A stretch of 64,000 bases of DNA. It comes from Rhodoferax sp. Its GTDB lineage: Bacteria; Pseudomonadota; Gammaproteobacteria; Burkholderiales; Burkholderiaceae_C. The notes beneath the pieces were generated by a model, which made no database searches, was not told the DNA's origin, and was given only the letters and a program-made list of their open reading frames with translations. The translations under genes were made by a program, and so were the position numbers. Where the stretch lies: positions 41,724 through 105,723 of the forward strand of contig NZ_JAQTWM010000002.1 in the NCBI RefSeq assembly GCF_028689305.1, read 5' to 3'. Shown in pieces: positions 44,810 through 54,737 of this stretch; position 1 is the stretch's first letter, and every line of letters starts with the position of its first letter.

Positions 44810-45646
44810 TCACCCTAGCTTCGCCGCACTGAGCGCCGCCAAAGCCTGGGCGTGCAAGGCGGGTGTCGCCGCCGCCACCACCCGCCCATCGGATGCCACC
44901 CCAAGCGGCTGGCCATCCCAGTCGGTCATGACACCACCAGCAGCCTGTACCAAACTCACCACCGCCAGATAGTCATACGGCTGCAAGCCAGCCTCAACCA
45001 CCAGATCAATGTAGCCCCCGGCCAACTGCGCGTAGCTATAGCAATCACCCCCAAATCGGCGCAGTGCACAGGTACGACTCAGGGTGTCGAAGGCCGCCCA
45101 GTCCGCTGCTCCAAACGCGTCTGGCGAAGTGGTGTAGACCCGCGCCTGGGCCAGGTTTTGGCAGGTGCTGGCTCGCACCGGCCTGCCATTGCATTGGGCA
45201 GCTTGCCCACGCAGCGCCAGCCAGCGCTCGCCCAGCACGGGCATGTCAACCAGGCCTAGCAGCGGCCGCCCTTGGTGCAACAGCCCAATCAGGGTGCCCC
45301 ATAAGGGGGAACCGGTGATGAAACTCTTGGTGCCATCAATCGGATCCAACACCCACAGGTACTCGGCATCCATGCGTTCACGGCCATGCTCCTCACCCAG
45401 GATGCCATGGCCCGGAACTTGCGTATTGAGCAAACCGCGCATACTGGCTTCAGTGGCGCGGTCAGCCACCGTGACCGGGCTGTCATCCAGCTTGGCGATG
45501 ACTTCCAATGGCGTGCGAAACAGCGGTAGTGTGTTTTGACGCGCAACGTCTGCCAGATTGTTGGCGATCTGCAACAGCTTTTCAAGCTCAGAGGTAGGAA
45601 TGGGCGCCAGGGCGCTGTCATGCAACTCGGTCTGAATGGTTGGCAT
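44810..45646 (-). CDS. hisN: Histidinol-phosphatase / inositol monophosphatase family
   Basis: GILGEEHG, WVLDPIDGTKSFITGSPLWGTLIGL, GDCYSYAQLAGGYIDLVVEAGLQPYDYLA. Confidence 0.9.
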   Translation of the reverse strand: MPTIQTELHDSALAPIPTSELEKLLQIANNLADVARQNTLPLFRTPLEVIAKLDDSPVTVADRATEASMRGLLNTQVPGHGILGEEHGRERMDAEYLWVLDPIDGTKSFITGSPLWGTLIGLLHQGRPLLGLVDMPVLGERWLALRGQAAQCNGRPVRASTCQNLAQARVYTTSPDAFGAADWAAFDTLSRTCALRRFGGDCYSYAQLAGGYIDLVVEAGLQPYDYLAVVSLVQAAGGVMTDWDGQPLGVASDGRVVAAATPALHAQALAALSAAKLG

Positions 45647-45681
45647 ATTCTGCTTTTGGGTATTTTTGTGTAAAAATCAAA

Positions 45682-45700
45682 TTTTGCCACAAATGCAAAA
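45682..45700. promoter_or_regulatory. Candidate operator upstream of ABC importer operon
   Basis: Inverted repeat TTTTGC-CACAAAT-GCAAAA in the hisN / importer intergenic region. Confidence 0.35.
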
Positions 45701-45773
45701 ATGTGCACAATAGCGGTGGGCAACGTACCCAAACCCACCACCTTGATGGTTCTTACTTTTTTTGGAGACATTC

Positions 45774-46805
45774 ATGCGCATTCCTCAACCCTCTTCACGC
45801 CGCACCTTGCAACACACTGCGGCGGCCTTGTTCACCACCTTGGTGCTGGCCGCCAGCGCCACAGCAGGTTCTATCACCGTTTATTCGGCTTTGGAAGAAG
45901 ACGAAATCAAGGAATACATCGCTGCGGCCAAGAAAGACCTGCCCGATGTGGAGGTGCAGGTGTTGCGCCTGTCCACCGGTGACCTGGGAGCACGCATCCT
46001 GGCCGAAGCCGCCAACCCGCGTCATGATGTGATCTGGGGCTGGGCCTTGACCAACATGATGGACCCGCGCGTCACGGCACTGACCGAAAGTTATGCCGCC
46101 AAAGGCAGCGACAAACTGGCCCAGGCCCACAAGGCAGCAGATGGCAAGTGGTTTGCCAGCACCGGCTACATGGCCGCATTTTGTGTCAACACCGAAGTCC
46201 TGAAAGCCAAAAAATTGCCGATGCCCACGTCGTGGAAAGACCTGACCAACCCGGTTTACAAGGGCGAGATCGTGATGCCCAACCCCGTGTCTTCAGGCAC
46301 TGGTTATCTGCAGATCGCCGCCATCCTGCAGTCCAAAGGCCATGACGAGGGCTGGAAGTTCCTCAAGACCATTGACGGCAATGTGGCGCAGTACATCAAA
46401 TCGGGTTCACGTCCATGCAAGGCTGCCCGGGCCGGCGAATTTGCCATTGGCACCTCGCTCGCGTTTGCCGCCATGCAGTCGGTGGAAGAAGGTTTTCCGA
46501 TCAAGATGGTGATTCCCAATGACGGTGCCGGATATGAACTGGAAGCCTCGGCCCTGATGAGCAGCGCCAAGAACAAGGCCGATGCGAAACGTTTCCTGGA
46601 CTGGACGCTGTCACCCAGTGCCGCCGCCATCTACACCAAATACAAGGAAATCGTCACTATTCCTGGGGCACCACAGTCAAAAGCGGCCAAAGCCGCTGGT
46701 TTGCCCGCTGATCTGTCCAAGGTGTTGTACCCGGTCGACTTTGCCAAGTCGGCCAAGGAGCGTGACGCCACGCTGGCCACCTGGCAGAAAACCATCGGCC
46801 GTTGA
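45774..46805 (+). CDS. ABC transporter substrate-binding protein (Fe3+/2-aminoethylphosphonate-like family)
   Basis: Signal peptide, ITVYSALEEDEIKEYIAAAKKDLPDVEVQVLRLSTGDLGARI...; followed by ATPase and permease genes. Confidence 0.85.
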   Translation: MRIPQPSSRRTLQHTAAALFTTLVLAASATAGSITVYSALEEDEIKEYIAAAKKDLPDVEVQVLRLSTGDLGARILAEAANPRHDVIWGWALTNMMDPRVTALTESYAAKGSDKLAQAHKAADGKWFASTGYMAAFCVNTEVLKAKKLPMPTSWKDLTNPVYKGEIVMPNPVSSGTGYLQIAAILQSKGHDEGWKFLKTIDGNVAQYIKSGSRPCKAARAGEFAIGTSLAFAAMQSVEEGFPIKMVIPNDGAGYELEASALMSSAKNKADAKRFLDWTLSPSAAAIYTKYKEIVTIPGAPQSKAAKAAGLPADLSKVLYPVDFAKSAKERDATLATWQKTIGR

Positions 46806-46857
46806 GCCGACGTCCAGAGACAACATAGACAGAAAAAGTAACCTGCAGGCCCAGCCC

Positions 46858-47868
46858 ATGTCGTTGAAAATTGAGTCACTCCACAAACATTTCGCCGGCC
46901 TCACGGCCTTGGACAACATTGACCTCCAGGTTGGTGCCGCTGAATTTGTCTGTTTGCTCGGGCCCAGTGGTTGCGGCAAAACCACGCTGCTGCGCATCAT
47001 TGCCGGATTGCTCAGTGCCGACGGTGGGCGCATCCTGCTGGACCAGCAGGATCTGGCGATGCGCCCGGCGCGAGAACGTGGCTTTGGCATCGTGTTCCAG
47101 TCGTACTCGCTGTTTCCGCACATGACCGTGGCTCAGAATGTGGGTTATGGACTGACGATTCGCCACACGCCCCAGGCGGAAGTGCAACAACGCGTGAGCA
47201 AATTGTTGCAAACCGTCAAGCTGGCTGGTTTTGAGCAGCGCTATCCGGCGCAGCTCTCCGGCGGGCAGCAGCAGCGGGTGGCGATTGCCCGGGCGCTGGC
47301 GGTCAATCCGGCCCTGCTGCTGCTGGATGAGCCGCTGTCGGCGCTGGACGCCCGGGTACGGGCTGACCTGCGGCTGGAACTGCGCGAGGTGCAGCGCCAG
47401 CTTGGCATCCCGACCCTGATGGTGACACACGACCAGGAGGAAGCCATGGCCATGGCGGATCGCATCGTGTGTATGAATCATGGTCATATCGAGCAGGTGG
47501 GGACGCCGCAGGAGCTGTACTTGCGCCCGCACACCCGTTTTGTCGCCAACTTCATGGGCCACAGCAACCTGATGTCGCGTGAGCAGGTGCAGACCTACTG
47601 GCCGCAGTTGCTGGCTCATGCGCCGGCGGACGCCGACAACGACCATCTGGCACTGTGTGTACGTCCCGAGCGCCTCCAGCTCAAGGCCCAGACGGGTGCT
47701 GCCGGGCGCGTCGGCCAGGTCAGTTTCCTGGGCAGCATCCAGCGAATCCATGTGCACTGGATGGGCCAGGACCTGCTGGCGGAGACCAGCAGCGCCACAC
47801 CGTTTGCCCCGGGCGACACCGTGCAGGTGGATGTAGCCCCGCAAGACTGCGCCTGGATCACGGCATGA
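46858..47868 (+). CDS. ABC transporter ATP-binding protein (PotA/PhnT-like)
   Basis: LLGPSGCGKTTLLRIIAG, LSGGQQQRVAIARALAVNPALLLLDEPLSALDARV, TOBE-like C-terminus; start ATG 46858. Confidence 0.92.
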   Translation: MSLKIESLHKHFAGLTALDNIDLQVGAAEFVCLLGPSGCGKTTLLRIIAGLLSADGGRILLDQQDLAMRPARERGFGIVFQSYSLFPHMTVAQNVGYGLTIRHTPQAEVQQRVSKLLQTVKLAGFEQRYPAQLSGGQQQRVAIARALAVNPALLLLDEPLSALDARVRADLRLELREVQRQLGIPTLMVTHDQEEAMAMADRIVCMNHGHIEQVGTPQELYLRPHTRFVANFMGHSNLMSREQVQTYWPQLLAHAPADADNDHLALCVRPERLQLKAQTGAAGRVGQVSFLGSIQRIHVHWMGQDLLAETSSATPFAPGDTVQVDVAPQDCAWITA

Positions 47869-49550
47869 AGAGCGGCGTCACCACCATGAACGCCGGCATC
47901 ATCAGCACCCCGCTGCCCATGACGGCAGGTGACCGCTGGCTGCTGCGCGCCTGCCTCGGGCTGCCGCTGGCGGCGCTGGTGCTGTTTTTTGGCCTGCCCA
48001 TGCTCAGCATTGCCTGGCGTAGTCTGCAACAGGACAGTGGCGGCATCGGCCTGGGCAATTACCTGGCCCTGCTCGACACCCCCGGGGTCTGGCGGGCGGC
48101 CTTTAACAGCACCTGGTTGGGGCTGGCCACCACGGTGCTGACCGTGTTATTGGGTTTTGTGCTGGCCTATGGCCTGGAGCGCACCCGCATGGCAGGCAAA
48201 AGACTGGTGGCCGTGGGCATGGCGCTGCCGATGCTGGCACCGTCGCTGGTGCTGGGCCTGGGCCTGATCTTCCTGCTCGGGCGTAATGGACTGGTGGGCA
48301 AGCTGTTGGGTCTACGCATGGACGTGTATGGCTTCTGGGGGCTGCTGATCGCCGATATCCTGTATGCCCTGCCCCAAGCCGTGCTGATCATTCGCGCGGC
48401 ATTGCGCCATGGCGATGTGCGCCAGTACGACGCGGCCGAAGTGCTGGGTGCGACACCCTGGCGCCAGTTCCTGGATATCACGCTGCCCAATGCGCGGTAC
48501 GGCCTGCTCAGCGCCGGTTTTGTGGTGTTCACCATCACCATCACCGATTTTGGCAACGCTGTGGTGATTGGCGGCAACTTCCCCGTTCTGGCCACGGAAA
48601 TCTACAACCAGGTCAGTGGCCAGATGAAGTTCGGCATGGGCGCGGTGGTCGGTATCCTGCTGCTGGCTCCGGCAGCCATTTCGATCTGGATTGAACACGT
48701 GGCCACCCAACGCCAAGACCGCCTCAGTGGCGACGCGGCACAACCACCCTCCCCGCAGCGCCACCCGGTGCGTGATGTGGGCTTCACCGTGGCCTGCGGT
48801 GCCATCGTATTCAGTATTTACGCCGTGATCCTGACGGTGGTGGCGGGCAGTTTTGTGCGGCTGTGGCCCTACAAATTCGAGTTCACGCTCAAACACTACG
48901 ACATCACACTGTCCGACGGCTACGCGCCCTTGTGGAATTCGGTCTACGTTTCGCTGCTGGCGGCTCTGTTTGGCACCAGCATGCTGTTCATGCTGGCGTT
49001 TGCCGTGCGCAAGTTTCCGGGCCGCCTGGCCAATCTGGCCAGCCTGCTCAGTGCCCTGCCGGTGGGTGTGCCTGGCCTGGTGATGGGCCTGGCCTACGTG
49101 TTCACCTTCAACAGTGCCAGCATGCCTTGGGGCGTGTTGTACGGTTCGGCCGCCCTGTTGGCTCTGTGCAACTATTACCACTACCATACCCAGGGTTATG
49201 TGGCCATGATGACTGGCATGCGCAACGTGCCCACCAATCTGGAGGACGCCACCACGGTGCTGGGGGGTGGAACCGGCCATATCCTGCGCGACGTCTACTG
49301 GCCCGCCATCCAGACCACCCTGCTGTCCATCGTGGCGTTTCTGTTCATGCGGTCCATGGTCACCCTCTCGGCCATCATTTTCCTGATCACCCCCAACATG
49401 TCGTTGGGTTCGGTCAGTGTGATGCGCCTGGATGAAGCCGGCTTCACTTCGCAGGCCGCTGCGTTTTCCACCTGTATCATGGCATTGGTGGGGACACTGT
49501 CGCTGGTCTTGCATGTTCTGACAGCGCGCAAACCGGTGGCGTCCCACTGA
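47865..49550 (+). CDS. ABC transporter permease, double-module (PhnU2/FbpB-like)
   Basis: About 560 aa with two permease modules; start ATG at 47865 overlaps upstream TGA. Confidence 0.88.
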   Translation: MKSGVTTMNAGIISTPLPMTAGDRWLLRACLGLPLAALVLFFGLPMLSIAWRSLQQDSGGIGLGNYLALLDTPGVWRAAFNSTWLGLATTVLTVLLGFVLAYGLERTRMAGKRLVAVGMALPMLAPSLVLGLGLIFLLGRNGLVGKLLGLRMDVYGFWGLLIADILYALPQAVLIIRAALRHGDVRQYDAAEVLGATPWRQFLDITLPNARYGLLSAGFVVFTITITDFGNAVVIGGNFPVLATEIYNQVSGQMKFGMGAVVGILLLAPAAISIWIEHVATQRQDRLSGDAAQPPSPQRHPVRDVGFTVACGAIVFSIYAVILTVVAGSFVRLWPYKFEFTLKHYDITLSDGYAPLWNSVYVSLLAALFGTSMLFMLAFAVRKFPGRLANLASLLSALPVGVPGLVMGLAYVFTFNSASMPWGVLYGSAALLALCNYYHYHTQGYVAMMTGMRNVPTNLEDATTVLGGGTGHILRDVYWPAIQTTLLSIVAFLFMRSMVTLSAIIFLITPNMSLGSVSVMRLDEAGFTSQAAAFSTCIMALVGTLSLVLHVLTARKPVASH

Positions 49551-49571
49551 GACCAACAAGACATTAGCAGC

Positions 49572-50348
49572 ATGTTGCAAGAAGAACGGATCCTGCGCAT
49601 ACGCAGTCTGCTGGCAAAGTTCCAGCACATCAGCATTGAACGCATCGCGCAAGATCTTGACGTGTCGCGTGAAACGGCGCGGCGTGATGTGCTGCAACTC
49701 GAAGCCCAGGGGGAGCTGCGTCGGGTGCATGGCGGCGTGGTGCTCAAGAGCCCTGAGCCCGAGCCGCCAGTGAGTGAGCGTGCCCGGGTCAACCAGAAAG
49801 AAAAACGCGCCATTGCCAAGGCTGCCCTGAAGTTGCTGCAGCCTGGCCAGACCGTGTTTCTGGATGCGGGCAGCACCACCACCATCCTGGCCGAAGAGCT
49901 GGCGTCGATGAGCGGCCTGACCCTCATCACCAACGGCCTGAACATCGCCCTCAAGCTGGGCACGGCTGACGGTAGCCATCTGCCACGCAACACGGTGCTG
50001 CTTCTGGGTGGCCGGATCGATGCCGGGGTGCAGGCCACTTACGGCGACGACACCATCAACGAGATCCACCGTTATCAGGCCGACATCGCGCTGCTGTCAC
50101 CCGTTGGCCTCTGCCGCCAGCATGGTGCCACCAGTTTCGAGCACCACGAGGCGAGCGTTGCCCGGGCCATGGCGCAACAGGCCCGGCACGTGGTGATTCT
50201 GGCTGACTACAGCAAGATCGGGCAGAGCAGCCGCGTCAGTTACGTCAAAACCAATGACATCGATACCATCGTCACCGACGCACGGGCACGGACGGTTCCC
50301 GGCTTTGCGGCGTTGCAGCGTGGCACGGCCCAACTGGTGATCGCCTGA
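49572..50348 (+). CDS. DeoR/GlpR family transcriptional regulator
   Basis: LQEERILRIRSLLAKFQHISIERIAQDLDVSRETARRDVLQLEAQGELRRVHGG, DAGSTTTILAEEL. Confidence 0.92.
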   Translation: MLQEERILRIRSLLAKFQHISIERIAQDLDVSRETARRDVLQLEAQGELRRVHGGVVLKSPEPEPPVSERARVNQKEKRAIAKAALKLLQPGQTVFLDAGSTTTILAEELASMSGLTLITNGLNIALKLGTADGSHLPRNTVLLLGGRIDAGVQATYGDDTINEIHRYQADIALLSPVGLCRQHGATSFEHHEASVARAMAQQARHVVILADYSKIGQSSRVSYVKTNDIDTIVTDARARTVPGFAALQRGTAQLVIA

Positions 50349-50442
50349 GTACGCAGCACAGCTTACCTGGATGGGGCGGCCACTGCAGCAGCGGGTGGCG
50401 CGGGTAAAATCCAATGATTTTTCACCTTACAGGACTCCTCGC

Positions 50443-51639
50443 ATGTCACTCTTTTCTGCTGTCGAAATGGCCCCGCGCGACCCGATTCTGGGTCTGAACG
50501 AGCAGTACAACGCCGATACCAACCCCAACAAGGTCAACTTGGGCGTCGGCGTCTACTTTGACGACAACGGCAAATTGCCACTGCTGCAATGTGTGCAGGC
50601 TTTTGAAAAAACCATGATGGACAAGCCCACGGCCCGTGGTTACCTGCCGATTGACGGCATTGCCGCCTACGATGCTGCCGTCAAGGGCCTGGTGTTTGGT
50701 GCCGACAGCGAACCAGTCAAGTCTGGCCGCGTGGCCACGGTGCAGGGCATCGGCGGCACCGGCGGCCTGAAGATAGGCGCTGATTTCCTGAAGAAACTCA
50801 ACCCCGCAGCCAAGGTCCTGATTTCAGACCCGAGCTGGGAAAACCACCGCGCCCTGTTCACCAATGCCGGTTTCACGGTGGGCAGTTACCGCTACTACGA
50901 CGACCAGACCCGTGGCCTGAACTTTGACGGCATGCTGGCCGACCTGAACGCTGCTGCCCCCGGCACCGTTGTTGTCTTGCACGCCTGCTGCCACAACCCC
51001 ACCGGTTATGACATCACCCCAGCGCAGTGGGATCAGGTGATTGCCGTGGTCAAGGCCAAAAACCTGGTGCCGTTCCTGGACATGGCTTACCAGGGTTTCG
51101 GCCATGGCATTGCCGAAGATGGCGCGGTGATTGGCAAGTTCGTCGCCGCTGGCCTGGACTTCTTTGTTTCCACCTCGTTTTCCAAAAGCTTCAGCCTGTA
51201 CGGCGAGCGTGTCGGTGCCCTGTCGGTGTTGTGCGCCAGCAAGGAAGAAGCTGACCGGGTGCTGAGCCAACTCAAGATCGTGATCCGCACCAACTACAGC
51301 AACCCGCCCACCCATGGCGGTGCGATTGTGGCCGGCGTGTTGAACAACCCCGAGCTGCGTGCTCTGTGGGAAAAAGAACTCGGTGAAATGCGTGTGCGGA
51401 TCAAGGCCATGCGCCAGAAGCTGGTGGACGGCCTCAAGGCTGCGGGTGTCAAGCAGGACATGAGCTTCATCACCCAGCAAATTGGCATGTTCAGCTACTC
51501 TGGCCTGTCCAAGGAGCAAATGGTGCGCCTGCGCAGCGAGTTTGGCGTGTACGGCACCGACACCGGCCGCATGTGTGTGGCCGCGCTCAACAGCAAAAAC
51601 ATCGACTACGTTTGCGCCTGCATTGCCAAGGTCATGTAA
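50443..51639 (+). CDS. tyrB: Aromatic/aspartate amino acid aminotransferase
   Basis: MSLFSAVEMAPRDPILGLNEQYNADTNPNKVNLGVGVYFDDNGKLPLL, SFSKSFSLYGERVGAL PLP-lysine motif. Confidence 0.9.
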   Translation: MSLFSAVEMAPRDPILGLNEQYNADTNPNKVNLGVGVYFDDNGKLPLLQCVQAFEKTMMDKPTARGYLPIDGIAAYDAAVKGLVFGADSEPVKSGRVATVQGIGGTGGLKIGADFLKKLNPAAKVLISDPSWENHRALFTNAGFTVGSYRYYDDQTRGLNFDGMLADLNAAAPGTVVVLHACCHNPTGYDITPAQWDQVIAVVKAKNLVPFLDMAYQGFGHGIAEDGAVIGKFVAAGLDFFVSTSFSKSFSLYGERVGALSVLCASKEEADRVLSQLKIVIRTNYSNPPTHGGAIVAGVLNNPELRALWEKELGEMRVRIKAMRQKLVDGLKAAGVKQDMSFITQQIGMFSYSGLSKEQMVRLRSEFGVYGTDTGRMCVAALNSKNIDYVCACIAKVM

Positions 51640-51650
51640 ATCACTTCGTT

Positions 51651-51712
51651 GATCCAATAAATAGCTGCTTAGCCCTTATGAAATAAAGGTCAGCAGCTAT
51701 TTTTTTGATAGT
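51651..51712 (-). repeat. Dispersed repeat copy F (after aminotransferase gene; acts as terminator hairpin)
   Basis: minus strand ACTAT-CAAAAAA-ATAGC TGCTGACCTTTATTTCATAAGGGCTAAGCAGCTATTTATTGGATC. Confidence 0.75.
51659..51706 (+). terminator. Rho-independent terminator-like hairpin after the aminotransferase gene (also part of repeat copy F)
   Basis: Perfect 11-bp arms AAATAGCTGCT (51659-51669) / AGCAGCTATTT (51692-51702), T-run to 51706. Confidence 0.75.
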
Positions 51713-51723
51713 AATCTGGCAAC

Positions 51724-52542
51724 TTGATGAAAACCTTGAACATCATTGGTGGTGGCCGCGTGGGACAGACCCTGGGCCGCCTGTTCCAGACCGCTGGTCT
51801 GTTCCAGGTACAGGCCACACTGACACGCTCCAGGGCCAGCGCTGAACACGCCGTGGAGTTCATTGGGGCGGGTCAAGCCTGCACCAGCCTGGCGGCGATG
51901 CCGGCAGCCGATGTCTGGATGCTGGCGGTGTCCGACCAGCAGATTTCGGTGGTGGCTGCTGAACTGGCGAGGCTTGCCCCTGCCCGGCCTGCTGCCCTGG
52001 CCTTTCATTGCAGTGGCGCCCTGGACTCGACCGAGTTGTCACCCCTGCGCCAGTGCGGCTGGTCTGTGGCCAGCGCCCATTGCCTGCTGAGTTTTGCCCG
52101 GCCCGAACTGGCGCTGGCACAGTTTGCCGGCACACCCTGCGCACTGGAGGGTGACGCTGCCGCACTTGACCTGCTGGATGCTGTTTTCACTGTCGTGGGC
52201 GGCCAATGCTTTCGCTTGGCAGCCCAGCACAAACTGCGTTATCACGCCGCTGCCGTGTTTGCCACCAACTTTCTGCCGGTGCTGCAGGATCTGGCGGAAC
52301 AACTGTGGCAGCACAGCGGTATGCCCGACGCTCTGGCGCAACAGATGCGCGAACGCCTGTTGCGCCATGCCGTCAACAACATCGTGGCGCTGGGACCCAA
52401 GGCCGCGCTAACTGGCCCGGCAGCGCGCGGTGATCTGTCCCTGGTGGCTGCCCAGGGGCAGTCGGTCACCCAATGGAATGCCGATGCCGGACAGGCCTAC
52501 CAGGCGCTCAGCCGTCTGGCTGGCAAGCTGACGCACTCCTGA
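51724..52542 (+). CDS. Rossmann-like/DUF2520 domain protein
   Basis: MKTLNIIGGGRVGQTLGRLFQ, VWMLAVSDQQISVVAAEL, HCSGALDSTELSPL, AAVFATNFLPVL. Confidence 0.88.
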   Translation: MMKTLNIIGGGRVGQTLGRLFQTAGLFQVQATLTRSRASAEHAVEFIGAGQACTSLAAMPAADVWMLAVSDQQISVVAAELARLAPARPAALAFHCSGALDSTELSPLRQCGWSVASAHCLLSFARPELALAQFAGTPCALEGDAAALDLLDAVFTVVGGQCFRLAAQHKLRYHAAAVFATNFLPVLQDLAEQLWQHSGMPDALAQQMRERLLRHAVNNIVALGPKAALTGPAARGDLSLVAAQGQSVTQWNADAGQAYQALSRLAGKLTHS

Positions 52543-52665
52543 GTTCCGGCGATCGTGGAATTGGCCGGTTTTTGTAAAATTTGGCACCGCTTCTGACCGT
52601 CGTTGATGATTTTGAATGTCGTTTTTGACACTCCTGTCACCCATTAGAGGGCAAGTGCTGTTATA

Positions 52666-52676
52666 TTGCACTGCAA
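52666..52676. promoter_or_regulatory. Small palindrome TTGCACTGCAA upstream of phaZ (candidate PhaR-type operator)
   Basis: Perfect 5-bp arms around C, 23 bp before the GTG start. Confidence 0.3.
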
Positions 52677-52698
52677 CATTTTTACAAAAGGTATTTTC

Positions 52699-54057
52699 GT
52701 GCTCTACAAACTCTACGAAACCCAGCGTTCGCTGATGGAGCCATTCACAGATCTGGCCCAATCTGCCGCAAAAATCTACGCCAATCCACTCTCTCCGCTG
52801 GGTCAGCACCCGTTGTCGCAGCGTATTTCTGCTGGCTACGATCTGCTGCACCGGCTGGGCAAAGACTACGAAAAGCCGGAATTTGGTCTGCGTACCGTCG
52901 ATGTGGACGGCATTGAGGTGGCTATCCATGAGCGCGTTGAAATCAAGAAGCCCTTTTGTGAACTGCGTCGCTTCAAACGTTTCACCGATGACGTCAACAC
53001 CTTGACCAAGCTCAAGGACCAGCCCGCTGTGCTGATTGTGGCGCCGCTGTCTGGACACTATGCCACCCTGCTGCGTGACACCGTCAAAACCATGCTCAAG
53101 GACCACAAGGTGTACATCACCGACTGGACCAATGCCCGCCTGGTGCCGATGTCCGACGGTGAATTTCATCTGGATGATTACGTCAACTACGTTCAGGAGT
53201 TCATCCGCCACGTGCAGCGGCGCTACGGCAATTGCCATGTCATGAGTGTCTGCCAGCCCACAGTGCCCGTGCTGGCTGCCGTGTCGCTGATGGCCAGTCG
53301 GGGGGAAACCACACCGCTGAGCATGGTCATGATGGGGGGCCCGATTGACGCCCGCAAATCACCCACGGCGGTGAACAACCTGGCCATGAACAAGAGCATC
53401 GAGTGGTTTGAACACAATGTGATCTACCGCGTGCCCACCCGTTTCCCGGGTGCCGGCCGCAAGGTTTACCCCGGTTTCCTGCAGCACTCGGGTTTTGTGG
53501 CGATGAACCCGAGCAACCATGCCCGCAGCCACTACGACTACTTCAAGGACTTGATCAAGGGTGACGGTGCCAGCGCCGAAGCCCACCGCAAGTTTTATGA
53601 CGAGTACAACGCCGTCCTGGACATGGATGCGCCGTACTACCTGGAGACCATCAAAACCGTGTTCCAGGAGTTCAAACTGGTCAACGGCACCTGGGACGTG
53701 AAAGGTGTGAATGGCAAGGTGGAGCGCGTCCACCCTGAGGACATCACCAGTACAGCGCTGCTGTCGGTAGAAGGTGAGCTTGACGACATTTCCGGTTCGG
53801 GCCAGACGGCTGCGGTGCACACCATTTGCAGCGGTGTCGACAAATCCATGCAGCAGCATCTGGAAGTGGAAGGTGCTGGCCACTACGGCATTTTTGCCGG
53901 TCGCCGCTGGCGCGAGGTGGTCTACCCGAAGATCCGGGCCTTTATTCAGAACCACCAGGCTGTGCCCCCCATGGCCGAGGCCCATGAAGCGCCTGTGACG
54001 CCGAAGGCCACAGCCAAACGGACCACAGCCAAACGCAGCAGCTCTCCCAAGGAATGA
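52699..54057 (+). CDS. phaZ: Intracellular polyhydroxyalkanoate depolymerase
   Basis: [76 protein letters not shown] (nucleophile Cys motif), GTG start 52699. Confidence 0.93.
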   Translation: MLYKLYETQRSLMEPFTDLAQSAAKIYANPLSPLGQHPLSQRISAGYDLLHRLGKDYEKPEFGLRTVDVDGIEVAIHERVEIKKPFCELRRFKRFTDDVNTLTKLKDQPAVLIVAPLSGHYATLLRDTVKTMLKDHKVYITDWTNARLVPMSDGEFHLDDYVNYVQEFIRHVQRRYGNCHVMSVCQPTVPVLAAVSLMASRGETTPLSMVMMGGPIDARKSPTAVNNLAMNKSIEWFEHNVIYRVPTRFPGAGRKVYPGFLQHSGFVAMNPSNHARSHYDYFKDLIKGDGASAEAHRKFYDEYNAVLDMDAPYYLETIKTVFQEFKLVNGTWDVKGVNGKVERVHPEDITSTALLSVEGELDDISGSGQTAAVHTICSGVDKSMQQHLEVEGAGHYGIFAGRRWREVVYPKIRAFIQNHQAVPPMAEAHEAPVTPKATAKRTTAKRSSSPKE

Positions 54058-54722
54058 CGGATCTGGCCGCCAAGATTCTGGCGGTGCTGCCGCAAACGCA
54101 GTGCACACGTTGCGGTTATGCGGATTGTGCTGCTTACGCCCAGGCACTTGCCACCGGCAGCGCCAACATCAACCAGTGCCCGCCCGGTGGCGCGGACGGT
54201 GTGACGCGGCTGGCAGCCCTGACCCAGCGCCCACCCTTGCCGCTCAATCCAGATCACGGTCTGGAGGGCCCGCGCACCGTGGCTTTCATTGACGAAAACT
54301 GGTGCATTGGCTGCACGCTGTGCATCAAGGCCTGTCCAGTGGACGCCATCGTTGGTGCCAACAAGCTGATGCACACAGTGATTGAACCCCATTGCACTGG
54401 GTGTGAGCTGTGTCTGCCCGTGTGCCCGGTGGACTGCATCTTGCTTGAAAACGTCTCCGGCACCGCCACCGGATGGCAGGCCTGGACCCAGGCGCAGGCT
54501 GATGAAGCCCGTAGTCGCTACGAATTCAGTAGCTATAAACGCAAGCGGGATGCGGGCGAGAATGCCAAAAGGCTTGAAGAAAAAGCCCGTCTCAAGCTCT
54601 CGGATCTGGCGGCTCATTCACAACACACCGACCCGGTCATTCTGGACAAGAAACGCGCCGTGATTGAAGCTGCCCTGGCCCGAGCGCGGGCCAAACGTGG
54701 CGCAGACCCTGCTCCCGGCTAA
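54054..54722 (+). CDS. rsxB: RnfB/RsxB-type ferredoxin
   Basis: [19 protein letters not shown], two 4Fe-4S motifs [16 protein letters not shown] and [16 protein letters not shown]. Confidence 0.93.
   Translation: MTDLAAKILAVLPQTQCTRCGYADCAAYAQALATGSANINQCPPGGADGVTRLAALTQRPPLPLNPDHGLEGPRTVAFIDENWCIGCTLCIKACPVDAIVGANKLMHTVIEPHCTGCELCLPVCPVDCILLENVSGTATGWQAWTQAQADEARSRYEFSSYKRKRDAGENAKRLEEKARLKLSDLAAHSQHTDPVILDKKRAVIEAALARARAKRGADPAPG
54517..54575 (+). repeat. Dispersed repeat copy Q (inside rsxB)
   Basis: GCTAC-GAATTCA-GTAGC TATAAACGCAAGCGGGATGCGGGCGAGAATGCCAAAAGGC; arms perfectly paired though base-substituted. Confidence 0.5.
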
Positions 54723-54737
54723 GTCCGCTGGCGCTCG

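Noticed and set aside
45003-45060. Repeat-like stretch in hisN (minus strand ATTGCTATAGCTACGCGCAGTTGGCCGGGGGCTACATTGATC)
   Set aside because: It encodes the conserved GDCYSYAQLAGGYIDLVVEAGL segment of histidinol-phosphatases, and the GCTAT-N7-ATAGC module is missing; probably coincidence.
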